64,000 bases of DNA from Nemopilema nomurai. Taxonomy: Eukaryota > Cnidaria > Scyphozoa > Rhizostomeae > Rhizostomatidae. Of this stretch, positions 1 through 13,491 are shown piece by piece; position 1 is the stretch's first letter; the number at the start of each line of letters is the position of its first letter. The stretch lies in assembly GCA_003864495.1 (NCBI GenBank), contig ML133410.1:930001-994000 (forward strand), read 5' to 3'. The position numbers and the translations under genes are program-made. The notes below the pieces were generated by a model that did no database searches, had not been told where the DNA came from, and saw nothing but the letters and a program-made list of their open reading frames with translations.

Positions 1-3000
1 AGAGACAGCCCATCTGCATTTTAAATCCCCTACTCTGATAGCGAACACAAAGCATACCATCTTATGAAACTCTTCGGAGAAGACTGCCTCTCTTGCGGTT
101 TCCTCACTGCTACTGGCGGTGGACTGGGGCTGCGCACGATCGCTGCGATGTTCCTCGGCTTATCCTTTATGTACTTGAGCTTTGCCTTGAAGAACTCGAA
201 CAGACCATTCTTCTCCCATCCACTACTGCCGGACGCAAATGAAATCATTTTAAAAATACATGCAAAAATATTTGATAACCAGAAGGAACAACAAGATCAA
301 TAAACGATATGAGCAAAAATGAGAAAAAATCTTGTGCCGCGATAAGCAAGGACTTCTGCAGTCAGGGGGTTACGGGGGCATTATTTTTTCAAATTTACTG
401 AGAAAACATGTCATATATAAAATTGTGTCTCCTTCCATAAAATTGTGAGCACCTGGATTTTTGTAAGTTAAACATTACTGCGCCTGATTGACGATTACTT
501 CCTACTTCGAGCACGGTGCAATTCAGAACGATTTCGACCGTCAAATGGCCTATAGAAGCAATAGTTTTAACAACAGATCCACCCTGGTTTGGCTGGTCAG
601 TTTAAAACGAACCTGTCTCTCGGGCGTTCATGTGACGGGGGACTGTAAAACGCTTCGACGGCAGCGAGCAATCTTTCGCCGGGGGGTTGTGGTACAGGAA
701 GCCGGATGTCCTTCGGGCTGATTGGCTTGTACTCAGAGTCCCAAAGCTACGGTTAAAAGAACTCAGTAAGATCCCATCAAGCAGTTCAATAACCTACCAT
801 TCTGTTGGCAATAACTACTAACAACTTGCATGAAGAAAAAATAATGAAAATTAATTTTCATTTTATTCCAATTTTTCTGCGTAGCTTGACATGGGCATCT
901 CAAAGCCTTGTTACTATTTCAATTTATGCAGAACAAAATTCATTCCGCTTCTTCAGAAATTCGTCACGGTTACTTTGAACTACCACCTGATTGGCTCGTC
1001 AAATCTCTACATCTACTCAAAGAGAGCCTTCTTATCTATCTTAAATATCCCACAATGCTGTGCAGCACGTGGCGATAATGCTGCAAATTAGAACAACGTC
1101 AGAAACTTAGAAATTTAGTCATAGGGAAGGTCATTTTTTCATTTCGTTTTTAAATACTTATACAGGTTTAGAAAGTTCAGTTAAAAAACTAGCTGTTTTA
1201 CAGATCGACCCGTGCGAGGACTTATAATAAATTAAAAATCAAAAGACTAAGTTAACATAGAATGTACGATAAATGGCATGATAAATGGAGTTGGTTAAAT
1301 AAAATTTCCATCAAAATGTAAGGAGAAAAGCGCCAATCACCTGAATAAGGGGCACCATTAGGCCGGCGGGTAAGTCGTGGTAGGGTGCAACGGGAACCGT
1401 CGGGTCCCGCACCTCCATCGGGGGCAAGCCCGGCCTAATTTCGGGACCGGCCCGGCCATGGTCATAGTCGAATGTCTGCGGCTGCGGATGTCCGCCGGGA
1501 TCTGGAAAAGGTGCACGGTGCTGATGGCCATAATCGAACTGCTGAAACTGCGGAGGCACGTGCCTCTGTTGAAACATCGGGTCTTGGAAACGAGGTGGTG
1601 GTTGATTGAAATCAGGCGGATGAGCCTAGGAAAACAAATAGTTTCAAGTTGTTGAAACGCAATTTAAGGAAACGCGTTGCATTTGAGGTGGGTTTTGGGG
1701 GCGGGGGAATTGCGAGAAAAATTACCTTACTCTTAACACATAAGTGGCGTCATTGAACGACGTGAGAAGGAAACAGTGATTAAATTGAGATAACAGAAAA
1801 TGCGAGCTAGTTGCTTTTTAGAGAAAGAGTGGGGAAAGTGCCTGCACCACAAAGCTTCAGTATGCATATGAAAAATGAAGGGCAATTGGTTGCTTTCTAG
1901 TTGAAAAAAGGCAAATATTCTTGTAAGGTTGTGGAAATGAATGCAAGCAAAGTTGGTCTATTCGGCATACCATAATTACAATGGTGTCAATAATAGATAA
2001 CAAATAACAAGTCTGGACTGGAAAGTACAAATAGGACCATACTCACCCATTGACCTGGTTGGGGACCGAATGGGCCTGGCCCTCTCGGAAAATTCCCTCC
2101 TTGATGTCCTGGATGCATAAAGCCCTATGGTATAGAAAAAGTCACTTAGGACGATATCAACTCAGCGGAATCTTAAGGTGGAACTGTAGGTCAATACGCG
2201 CTAATTCAATGTCGAATAGAACAAAAGCACTAATATGAAACCCAGCAGTGCCAACAACAGCAACCATGTCTTGTATAAGCTACCTGTGTTGCAATAATTG
2301 CGCTGTTTGGACTTCAGCAGAAAACAGTTTAAATGACTCTATGGCGTAAGGACGAAAGAGACATCCTCATGTTCAATAGAAGGTTCGTACCTCCGGCCTG
2401 CCGGCGTGTGGATGATCTCTTTGTTCCTCGTGCATTCGTCTCTCCGCCCCCGGATCCACATTGTCTCTTTTCACATCCATGTCTGGGTTCATTTCTTGCG
2501 AATTCGGTGCCTGACTCTGACCCATGTCTTGCGTCATCTGTGGTGCTTGTTGAAAAGGGTAAGGGAAGGATGAAGGAGGGGGCTGACCCCCCTGAAACTG
2601 TCCAAACGGCTGCGGGAACTGCTGCCACTAGAATAAACACACAGTTTTCAATGCAAATAACTGATAATACACTTTGCACTGCGCGCTTTTCTGACACACA
2701 GCTAAGGGTAAAAAACCTTCACTCCGCCCTTAAATATATCTAAAATCTACAGCTGAAATACCTGTGGTGGTTGCTGTTGCTGTTGAAAGTTTCCAAATCC
2801 TTTAAAGGAAAATACACCATATAAACAATAGTGATTCCTTTCACTTGTTCAAGACTGGAAGACATTAAACCGTCATGCTAGCAATCAATGTGACAGTCTA
2901 AAGAGGTCTCAAATGCTCTGATAACAGCTCAATAACATTTGATTACTTGTTATGAACTTCTTTGTTGAACAGAGATTTTTCGGATCTAACATCTGGACTG

Positions 3001-6000
3001 GGTAAGTGGGTGCACTCTAGTCACACTGAATATCCACTTGTAAATGATGAAACTGATAAGCAGCCTAATGGTAAGGTGATTTCACCTCGCTAATATATCT
3101 AGGCATGCGCTTGCCGACATAGGCACTAGGCCTAGTCAAACTGATTCCACACCCTCGTAAAATGATTTATGACAGGCTGGTAGTCAACAAAGTGAACATC
3201 AGACTGACAGATGTGTCCATTGGGTGTTTTCTAGAGAAGAATGCATTCATTATTACCAGGTGGTTGTTGTTGTGGCTGTTGTGGCTGTTGTTGTTGTGGC
3301 TGCTGCTGTAGCAAAACAGCTTGTTGTTGTTGTTGCAGTTGCTGTTGTTCCTCTAAAAGTTTAGCTTGATATTCTTCATAAGCCTTTTGAGGGTTCTTCA
3401 AGCTCTACAAAAATTGACACCACAAGTAATATACCACACTAGTGTGTATATTCTTCAAAGAACCATAGAGGGTTTCAATGCAAAGCATGTTCAGTGCATT
3501 TTGAAATTAATCACAAGAATTTAATAGAATGGATTTATTTGAAAATGTTTTCATTTCTGTGGTACAAGAAACATGTGATGTTATAAAAAGAACAACAGCA
3601 TAAACACAGTTTTTGCACATAAGGATAAAGCACTGCACATCAGTAATTTCAATAAGAAGGTTCCATTTTAGTTCACTTGCAACTGTTGAATAAAATCATG
3701 ATGAAAAACCACTTGCTTGTTAGCTTCTTTTACAAAATATCAAGCAATCAGGGTACACCTTGTCTAAGATATTAGTTCGTCAGAATGTGTTTCTTGTCTC
3801 TTAAATAAAGCAGATTTGAGAACTTTACCTCTATTACAGTGTCCTGGAAAACCTTGTTTGTCTCCCAAATCTTGATGACTTTTGTCACTTTCTCTTTGTT
3901 ATCTGCAGATTCATCATAGTGGGATATTCCAACAATGGAAGGCACCACTTCTCCCAGTGCTCTCTGCAAATCTGTCAAACTTTTTCTGGAGCAGTGATGC
4001 CCCACATCGTTGATAAGATACATGATGTGCAGCATGTGTGAGAAACTCTTCTTTTCTCCTGCAACTCTGATGACAATATAAGAACTTGACAACCAGAAGT
4101 GCACAACAAGCAAATGCAACGGGTATCTTGCATCCAGGGACATAGTCATAAAATTTTAACAAGTGGGATCTAAGAGCAATGATTTAAACAATTTTTAAGA
4201 GCAATGATTTAAACAAATTTAAACAAAGGGGGCTGCCCCCCCCTGAGCCATCCCACCACTTAATTCCTGTTGGCATCAGCTGGTAATTGATCCATAATGA
4301 TGCAAAAATTTTTGTGTGTTTCTATATGTGTGAAATAAATGTGTTTCTGTGAAAATAACAAAGCATTGGGTCCAATGAAAACCCAAAAGTTAACAATAAG
4401 GAAGTTCTAGTACTAACATGCTCTATTTTGATTAGATACCTAGAAAACTTAATAATTCAGTTTGCACTTACTTTAGAAGCAAATGCTCAGCAATATGACG
4501 ACAGTGGTGTGCTGATTTTGCATTGTTAATTATCCAGGTCTTCCCATTCTAAAAGATTTGAAAAGATTGTAAAAAGCATTGTTGAGTTTTATTTCAAAAA
4601 GGAAGACATTGGTTTTATTGGACAAAATTGCAGTTGTTTCTTGAATCCAAGTGCAAAGCCATTGGAACACACGAAAGGAAACAGGTAATAACAAATAAAG
4701 AAAGTTGGCTTGTAAAACAAATAGCACCAGAACTTCTGAGAATCTGAATTATCTTCCAACTTTGTGAAAATTAAAAAATCAAAAAAAGGAACTCAGATCT
4801 CAAAAATACTAAAATTCAAATGCAACAGTATTGAATACAAAACAACTTCACTTCTATTGGATTTGTATTGGTGATACAGCAATGCTCAGCAGATTACCTG
4901 AATGTTGTCTTTGGTACAAGAATCCATTAGCTTTACCAACAAGGCATCAAATTCTGACAAATTGAGATCACTTGGAGGTTGGGGTTTGGCTTGAATGTGT
5001 GCGGCTTGTTGCAGGTCCCCCTGTGGCTATTGAAAAGTTTGAAAGGTCAATAAGGGTATTCAAGTGGCTTGATAATCAATAAAGCAAATTTAGAGAGTGA
5101 TCTGATTTTGGAGACTTGTGAAGTGGTTATGCTAGTTCTGTGAAGCTTTCACATGAAAAAAAACTGACATGCCACAAAGAAAGGTAATAATTAACAAAGA
5201 CAAAGACATCTACCCCTTGTTGCCATGATGGGGTAGCATTAGCTTGTGATGTGGCCTGTTGACTAACTGTGTTTTGTTGATGAAGCTCTTGAGCCTTGAT
5301 ATGCTGGCCTTGAAAGAACAAAAATTTCCATCATTAGACAAGTATTTTACCTGATGCAGCGACAAGAGACAAACAGGTTGAAAACGAAACCTTTTCCCTG
5401 GCATTAAAATATATTGTCCATTAATGGACAAACACCATAAATGATAGTTAGCAAAATTTTAGCTGCCAGACTAACCTGAAAGTTAATTACTTATTTAGAT
5501 CTTTATAAATTTGATTTATAGAACCACTAGCATAATCAAAGAAAATAATAACTTCAAAAGATCTCCTTTAGGTTAAGAAACATAAAGATGCAGAAATATC
5601 TGATATAATAAAGGAAAATCAAGCATAAACAGTTTTATACCTTCTAAGTAAACTTTCCATTTATAATAAGCATGAAATTCGCCACCATATAAAAACTGGA
5701 ACTTTGGGTTTTCTCTCTGCTTTTCTTTCGTAAGCTCTTCAAATTGTGGCCCATTTCTGGCAACAAAGTTTGCCAATTTGTCAATAATATTTCTTTGATC
5801 CTGGTCTAAAAAAGAAAACTAAGACCTTTTAATGCACGAGGAAAAAAAATTTAAGTATAACTTTAAAATAACATAGAACAGTAGAATAGTGGAACTCTTA
5901 AAAAAAAATTATTTATAACTTCCTATGTATAGCATTTCAAAGACTTCTCAAACGCTTTGATTTCATATTTTAGAAGTTGCTGAGCAAAACTCAAGAAAAA

Positions 6001-6708
6001 GTGCCAATGTATATCAAGTCACATTGTCCTTTCAAACTTGAAGCCATTTTAGTGACTGACTGACTACCATTATTTTATGGTGCATTGAAAATAACAGGAG
6101 CTCTAAAAGTTAATACAAAATTAATTATTTGACTCAAACTGCTACTGCTTTAAGATGAAATGTCACCTTTATAGCTTGAAAGACAAATCTTTGCGATCTC
6201 AAAGCACAATAGCAGAAAGTCAAAGTAACTTTTTAAGAGAGAAATCATATTTAGGATGATCAATCTCAGAATAAATAAAAACCAAAATTTGTAGACCTCC
6301 CAAAAAGTTGTACATATTATTTTGAATTCCTGTTAAATTCAAAGTTTGCATTCAAGCAATGTTTTCTAAAATAGGATTGTGGAGACAAGAAGATTGTCAG
6401 CTTTCCAGCAGTTGAAAACACAGGAGCTCGCTTTGTTTATCATGAATATGATGCATGTCACTTAGATAGCCATGTTACAAAAAGCAAAGTAGAATAGGAA
6501 CAGGATGGTGTAGGAGGGGTTAGCATCAAACTAGCAGCCCGCAATTCCAGTGTTGATAATGATAGGAGCATAGCCTCGTTTATCTGTCTTGTTTCATTGG
6601 GGGTCGATGACAAATATAAGTATGTATTCTCATAGCGTAAATCAACAAAAGAAATACACTTTTAAAGAATAACTATTAGAAACCACATATACCTTCGGGA
6701 ATTATCAT
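1..6708 (-). CDS. CHERP: CHERP (SURP/CID splicing-associated protein), 3' end off the left edge
   Basis: Thirteen phase-consistent exons in transcription order: 6693-6708, 5641-5805, 5214-5308, 4898-5026, 4472-4548, 3829-4066, 3257-3404, 2762-2799, 2391-2627, 2047-2124, 1341-1625, 613-746, 58-225 (about 602 codons seen). CHERP is a nuclear RNA-binding protein of the U2 snRNP/spliceosome environment, first described as an ER calcium-homeostasis protein. Residues about 6-60 form a SURP module (FVARNGPQFE, NPKFQFLYGGEFHAYYK). Residues about 110-240 form a CID-like domain (NNAKSAHHCRHIAEHLL, MYLINDVGHHC). Then come a polyQ/P stretch, a Q/P/G-rich middle, the CHERP signature YHDLPAGLMVPL with YKPISPKDIRLP and ERLLAAVEAFYSPPSHERPR, and GWEKNGLFEFFKAKLK. 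The RS region and G-patch expected in the family would lie beyond base 1. The 16-nt first coding exon starts at an ATG matching the family N-terminus (PEDQDQRN). Orthology is nearly certain; single splice edges are manual. Confidence 0.95.
3257..3404 (-). repeat. CAA/CAG-rich polyglutamine-coding exon of CHERP
   Basis: Low-complexity CAA/CAG/CCA codons encode runs of Q and QP. The other CHERP proteins I recall are also Q-rich here, so this is coding sequence rather than an intergenic microsatellite. Repeat length may vary between alleles. Confidence 0.8.
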
Positions 6709-7041
6709 ATTTGCTACAGATTGCACAAACTTAACTATACGACTCCATGCAGCTCACGTTCCCTTGACTTCAATTGACGAGTGGGGTAGAGGCTGTCTAA
6801 AAAGGGCAATGCGCCTCTTAATCAAGATGGTCTGTTCCATATTTTACCATCTTGGAAGACTGATGGCGATCCTTTAACATTATAGGCAGGTAATTTGATA
6901 ATCGCCCTGTTCAGTAAATGACGGACCAGCCAGGCTGCCACCAGACAAGCTGATGACAGCGTTTCTTCAGACCTGTTGCACAACACTAATAAGAAATAAC
7001 GCATCAAGGAATTGCCAAGTTCATTGCATGCAACGAAAATA
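6709..7041. promoter_or_regulatory. Compact divergent promoter between CHERP and GCDH
   Basis: The CHERP start codon (minus strand) and the GCDH start codon (plus strand) are only 333 bp apart, so both 5'UTRs and core promoters must fit here unless upstream non-coding exons exist. I see no clear TATA box in either direction, as is usual for housekeeping divergent promoters. Shared regulation is inferred from spacing only. Confidence 0.55.
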
Positions 7042-10000
7042 ATGAATCACATATCAAAGATTTTTAGAGCTGGCTCGGTGCAGAAAGTAAATAGTATTTT
7101 TTGCAGAAATGGAAGTGCGTTGGCCTCAACCACACCGTTCCAAGATCGTATCCTTTTCAACGAATGTTGTTCCAAGATAAGTTATGCAATTTTATTTATG
7201 TCAAAAGAACTATTAGACTATTTGATGAATAAAATCGCATCATCGTATCAATATTCAAGTAACAACTACGAAATAACTTCATAATTTGCGCTAAATGTTA
7301 TGCAACTTTGGAGAGTATTTTGTTACTTTTGAATTACTGAATAACGTAGGCTTTAGCCAGACAAGGAACATTGATAAATGTCCAGAAATCTGTCCTATAT
7401 GAAGTTCGTTGTTTAGCCTATCTCCATACACAAGGGTCATTGGTGGGGGTGGAGGCAGAGTTGGGTTGATGTACCATGCCAAAAGTCTGGCATCAGTATT
7501 CTTTGATGTAAAAAATTGTAATATTTATTAAAAGCTATCTGTTTGTGCTTGATACATCTTGCAGTCGATAGTTGATGTTTTGTTAATGCCTGAAATTTTA
7601 AAGGAATTTCAAAATATGTCTCAGTCATAAGTAATAATGTATTAAGAGTCTAGCAAAAATTTTCTTCACACAATGCAAAGTTGCCACTCCAGATGGAAAA
7701 AAGAGGCAGCCAAAATTTGGTATGTCGATTCTTTCTGTTTGAGTTTATGCCCATACAAATGCAATTTTTATGTGATATATATATCACCTTTCACTGAAGA
7801 GGCATCTTCACATCTTTACAACACAAAACATCCAATTTATAATTTATGAGGTGTTTAACAGAAAGTTTTGTTTTAGCAAAATTCAACTATTCTGATGCAT
7901 TGAACTTGGAATCCAGACTGAATGAAGAAGAAATTATGATAAGGTATGATGATGAGCTTTGTAAATACACCGGTGTTAGCAAAAAAGAAGTAAGATGCTT
8001 AAGAAACATTATTTTGTAACTTGATTAAAACCTGGAAGTTGATAGTTCAGCCACATTTATCCTAAGAACCTTTTGAAAACTTGTTTAGGAACAATCCAGC
8101 ATTCTACTCAAGTCAGCTTGAATACTATGTTGCCTTTCCTTAACTGAAACATAGCAGAAGTAAAACAGCAGCATGTCAGAACAAATGTACTTTTTATTGT
8201 AACTACAATGTTCAGTGTAATGCATCTCACCCCTTCTTCCTCTTTTCTACCTAGGGACCAGGTGAGGCAATATTGCCAAGAGAAACTGATGCCAAGGATA
8301 TTGATGGCAAACAGACATGAGGGTGAGCATTCCTTACTTTGTTGTGATGACAAATAAATTTTGCTAATTGATAATTGAATTTACTAGTGCTAGGCTCCAG
8401 GAATTGATCATTTGCAAGGAATGATGATTATTTATGAGATCATGTAGTTTTAGTAAGTTTTGCGGTATTAGGTATAAATAAGTAATTATTAAGTATTTTA
8501 TTAAATATCAAGTAGCTTTTATTTTAAGAACTCTGGAGTACTCTAATGTACAGAAGAACTTCAATTTCAACTGTGTAAGATTATAATTTTCCCAATGAAC
8601 CTAGCCTTTGATTTGGGTGATTATTGAATTTTGTGGTAAATGTCAATTCAGACTGGTGTCTTCTCTCAAGATATCATGAAAAGAAAATTTAAAAGACATT
8701 AGAAAGCACCTTATAGCGCATCAATTTCAAAACAAATAAAGTGGTAAGCTATCTTGTATTTTCATTGGATGACTTTCAAGTTGTTCATTAACATCATCTT
8801 TTTTTCAACTCCAGAATTTGACCGCAATATTATGCACGAATTTGGACAGCTTGGAGTTCTTGGCTGTATGATTGATGGTTAGATTGATTTTCTGTGACCT
8901 TTTATTCCATACCTTCAGTTGTCATATGCAGACTGTGTTTCAATAGCTGAATAATCAACGACAGCAGCAGCAACAACAATTGTTTTGAAATGTTGTTGCT
9001 AACATCGCTCAACAACAGACTGTGTCATCTTCTTCTGCCATTCATATCATCAAACTTAATGCTCACTTCTGGTTACTAAGTATTTCTTGCCAATCTTTTT
9101 TAATCAATTCTTATACATCTCCTACTCCCAACATATTCTTTATTTTTCTTCTCACTCTCTGTTATATCATAGTTTTTTTTGCATCACCTTCTGTTTTAAG
9201 CTTTTGTTGTCCTTGTTACACCTCCATTTAGAAGTGCATTTGTTTTGTGCCTAATATATGTTGGTTTTGTTCAATTACCAGTGCACAAAGCTTGAAAACA
9301 TTTCTTATGCTGCATCAAATTTGATTTTGTTATCGTTGAGATTGTCCCTTTTCTAGGCTATGGCTGTTCAGGAGTTTCTTCAGTAACATATGGGTTAATT
9401 GCAAGAGAGGTGGAAAGGTATAATGAAGCCAACCATTATCATTTATAGTATAACGTTTCTTATTGAGGCAGGCCCTCAGAGGTTAAAGTTGTCCTCCAAG
9501 CAAATATGATACAAGCAAAATATTTGTTATAAATTAGAATCTTTTCTATTGAAAGAATGTTGGAAGCTGGATTATTTATCATCATTTTATTGAAACTTCT
9601 CAGAAAGTCAGAAAATATTGCAAGCTATCAGTTTTTCAACATATTTTCCTAGGGTAGACAGTGCATATCGTTCAGCAATGAGTGTCCAGTCTTCCCTTGT
9701 AATGTATCCAATTTACATATTTGGAACTGAAGAACAAAGACAAAAATTTTTGCCAAGACTTGGTGAGTTTCATCACTTGCATATAGAATTTTTAACTTTA
9801 TTTCAGAGAGAAATATTCTTGTATTGTACAAGAACAACATACTTGATTCCTCCTTTGTTTATTTAAACTTTCCTATTTATTTATTTATTTATGTCAAATT
9901 GTCACATAATGTTTCTTTTTTCAGCAACTGGGGAACTAGTTGGTTGTTTTGGTCTCACTGAGCCCAATCATGGCAGTGACCCTGCTGGAATGGAAACCAA

Positions 10001-13000
10001 AGCTGTTTACAACCCAGCTGGAAAGAGCTTTATTCTCAATGGTGCAAAACAATGGTGAATAGGAGTAGATTCTGATTTGTGTTTTGAAGCATAAATAAGT
10101 GGTAACCTTAATTTTTTACTGGGTTTTCTGAGATTCTAAACATTGAGGTTCATTTTTTGAAAAAAAATATTGTTACTTTGCAAAGCTAAAATTTATATAA
10201 TTCTTTTTGCTTTTTAACAGGATTACAAACTCACCCATAGCTGATGTTTTCGTTGTTTGGGCAAAGTGCGAAGATCAGAAAATAAGAGGTTTTATCCTGG
10301 AAAAGGTATCTTTTTGGTATATTTCTTTAACAATAGCATCAGAGTCATCAAAGAATTTCAAGTCTCCATTATAGCTATTCCAGAGATTTGTACAAATTTC
10401 TTCAAGATGAAATTAAGGAAGCGTTTTACCTCTTGATTGTGCTGGTTTTGAAGACCAATTTGATTAATTTTGTCATTTTTCATAAGGGTATGCCTGGTTT
10501 GTCAGCTCCAGTAATTGAGGGCAAGTTCTCATTGAGAGCATCAAAAACTGGATCAATTATTATGGAAGATGTTGAGGTTCCTGAAGAAAACTTGTTACCA
10601 AATGTTGAAGGTTTGAAGGTAAAAGTCCAGATTTTCTTGAAGTTTTTACCTTAAGATTCTTACAGAGAAAATTATTCTTTTTAGAAAATTTGAAAATTAG
10701 AAGAAAAAAATTCAGTTAGTTAATTTAATGCAAGCTAGTTATTCTGCCTGAGATGTTTGTCATAATCAAATTAAAGCATTTTGTTTTTTAAGGGCCCTTT
10801 CCACTGTCTGACAAGTGCACGATATGGCATTGCTTGGGGTGTGCTTGGTGCTGCTGAGTTTTGCCTGGAAACAGCCAGGCAATATACCATAGACAGGTAT
10901 GGTACTTTTAAAATGATCTTAAAAACTTGTGGCATTTGTCAATGGTAATTCATATATCATGATTTGATTTCTATAAATCAAAATGCAAGATATGCAAAGA
11001 AGAAATTAAAACTCTTTAATACTGAAGATAATTTGTAGCTTTTTCTATCTTCCTAATGTCAATCAGCGTAATTGTTACATCACTGTAAAAAATACAGAAA
11101 CAAAAATAAATATTCTTTCCTTTAGACGTCAGTTTGGAAAACCATTGGCTCAAAATCAGCTAATGCAGAAGAAAATGGCCGACATGACAACAGAGGTTAA
11201 AATTTTAATTTCTTTATATTTTCAAGTGCATAGCTTTCAATTCTGGCACGAGCAAAAATAATGTCTCTCTTGTAGAGATGAATCTCCGGATGCTGAAAAT
11301 TTTGTTGAAATTTCAAGTTTCATTGCTGAAATTGGTTGATCGTCTTGAGAAACTCCTTTAAGAACCAAAGTCCATTCTTATGCATCGCTTCGATGTTATT
11401 CCAACAAAATCATACAAAAATTCCAAGCCCTATTCCATCAGTTAATTGTTCCAATTCGAATATCGAAGAAACATTTAGTATCGTCAGCAACATACTTGCC
11501 GACAAACGCATCTCAAATAGTACCCTAAACAAAAGTTTGATTGTTAAGTAAAGATCATCGTAGGAAAAATCATCGAATTGCAAGCACTCAAAACAGTAGC
11601 CAAACTCAAAAGGGAGTCGAAGATAGGATGAGGGATTCAAGACATTTGACTTCCTCAAAGCAGAGCTTTACCATGTTTAGCAAACAAATGATTTCCTTTC
11701 TTGAAATATAGCATTTCAGTTTTTATAAACTCCTTTATTTCATGTTATGAAGTAAGTTTGAATCGCGCGGCCCACATCGTTTCGCAAATTTTCGCACCCG
11801 CGCTAATCTTAAACGTGAAAGCCCTGAGGTAGGTGCAATTGAAGAAGTGTTTTATATTTTTTTGATAAACTTATTGTATGTAAGTGAATCTTTGCATGAA
11901 GTTCTTGCACTTTGTTTTTAGATATCTCTTGGACTTCTATCGTGTCTGCAAGTGGGAAGACTTAAGGATGAAGGAAAGTAAGGGCACTTCCTCTTGGTTT
12001 TCTATATCCTCAAGTGATTTATCATTTATCGGCATCAGGCTGCTAAAATCTCATTTTCTTTATAGAAACCGTCAGATAGTAAAATAGGTCAATGTACTTT
12101 TTTAGTTTGTTATCGGAGATATTTTCCTCACTCTCCCGTATTTTTAAGAAGTTGCTCGATTGAACACTTAATTCATTTTTGGCAGACTCAGCACCGATAT
12201 GGTCTCATTAGTGAAGAGGAATTCTTGTGGAAAGTCACTTGAAATTGCAAGAATGGCACGTGATATGCTTGGAGGTATGATACAATTATTGTGACCTCAA
12301 GTTAAGCTAATGAACAGAGTAATTATTGATTAATTTATGTTGCTTCTTTACTGTTTGTTGTTTATGCCGTTTTGGTATGTATTTTAATTTATTCTCGTTA
12401 AGACATATTGGGACAAAGTTTGATTGAAGAAATTTCTTTTGTTGATAAACAATTTAAGCTGGTTGCTGGGCTCTCTGAATTTCCGGTTAACATTTTAAAA
12501 AGTCTAAATTTAGAAATAACTCTGTCTTTCAAAACGCACGGTCTTTAAAAGGGTTCGTTCCAGTTGGATTTTTAATATTCCGTTCATCTAGCCATCCGTT
12601 GTTTATGTTCGCTCTCTTCATGAGCAATGAAGCATTTTCCTGTATGATATCGATTCTCGTAGGAAATGGGATATCAGATGAATACCATGTTATTCGTCAT
12701 GTCATGAATTTGGAATCTGTCAATACATATGAAGGTAAGAGGTTTCAGCAAATGTTCGGTTCCCTTATTGCACCAATGTGGCTTAGCAGTTGCAAATCAA
12801 GTATAACTATGGCCAGCGAAAGGCCTACCCTGAGGAATGAATTCACTAAAAACAACTGAGCGGAATCTTTTTTGTAATTAAAAGTGGCAAAGTCAAGAAT
12901 TGCACTCCTCACCAGTAAAAGTTGTCACGTTCAACTGATAATGTTAAGAGGCCACATTTTGACAATTTTCGGGTACTGTCGAATGGATAGTAGAAATATT

Positions 13001-13361
13001 AAGAAGTAATTTTTGGCGATTCTAAGGTACTTTTATGTTGATGATATTCGGAATATTTAGGTGTCACTTTTTGGAAATTTTTGGTACCATTAAACATCGG
13101 GTGGTTTTAGATTCAACTTTATGGAAAGGTCCAATTGGAACAGAAATTGATGATGGAAAGTGATTTAATGCCACAAGCAGCGAAATCTCACAAATTACAA
13201 CTAGCCATATCTTGAATATTTTTCCTGTAGATAAAAACCAGTTCAACATTACTCGCTTGACGTTATCTTGTAATGATTTATTTGATCTTTTTTTAGGAAC
13301 CCACGATATCCATGCATTGATTCTAGGCCGCGCAATTACTGGACTTCAATCGTTTATGTAA
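7042..13361 (+). CDS. GCDH: Glutaryl-CoA dehydrogenase, mitochondrial (complete, 434 aa)
   Basis: Sixteen exons: 7042-7147, 7693-7719, 7877-7943, 8255-8322, 8815-8877, 9357-9417, 9653-9762, 9925-10054, 10221-10305, 10487-10618, 10793-10896, 11126-11195, 11922-11977, 12186-12274, 12663-12734, 13297-13361. All phases join. The FAD enzyme oxidatively decarboxylates glutaryl-CoA to crotonyl-CoA in lysine/tryptophan breakdown and passes electrons to ETF. The N-terminus ([18 protein letters not shown]) is basic, hydroxylated and free of acidic residues, fitting a mitochondrial presequence. Family blocks in order: [161 protein letters not shown]. Glu413, in NTYEG across exons 15/16, matches the catalytic base (Glu414 of the human precursor). 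Length is near the human 438. Least certain is the 27-nt exon 2 and the weak donor of exon 1. Confidence 0.96.
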
Positions 13362-13485
13362 ATTTTTGTGTTCTTTTGTTATCGTGTCAAACTGGGGCTT
13401 GTAGTGATTCTAGAAATTTAGGCCGTTTATGTTAAGAGCTGCAACAATAGTCTTGACTTAGAAGTAGCTTTATTTTATGCACTGA

Positions 13486-13491
13486 AATAAA
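13486..13491 (+). terminator. Polyadenylation signal AATAAA of GCDH
   Basis: AATAAA about 125 bases after the GCDH stop codon, followed by a second overlapping A-rich copy. Position suits 3'-end formation of the GCDH transcript. Confidence 0.6.

Noticed and set aside
2329..2743. Overlapping open frames of 122 and 136 codons on both strands
   Set aside because: They are shadow frames of the CHERP exon at 2391-2627, whose correct frame gives the family's Q/P-rich sequence with matching phases.
7012..7041. Upstream start for GCDH
   Set aside because: The upstream codon is TTG; the ATG at 7042 begins a good mitochondrial presequence.
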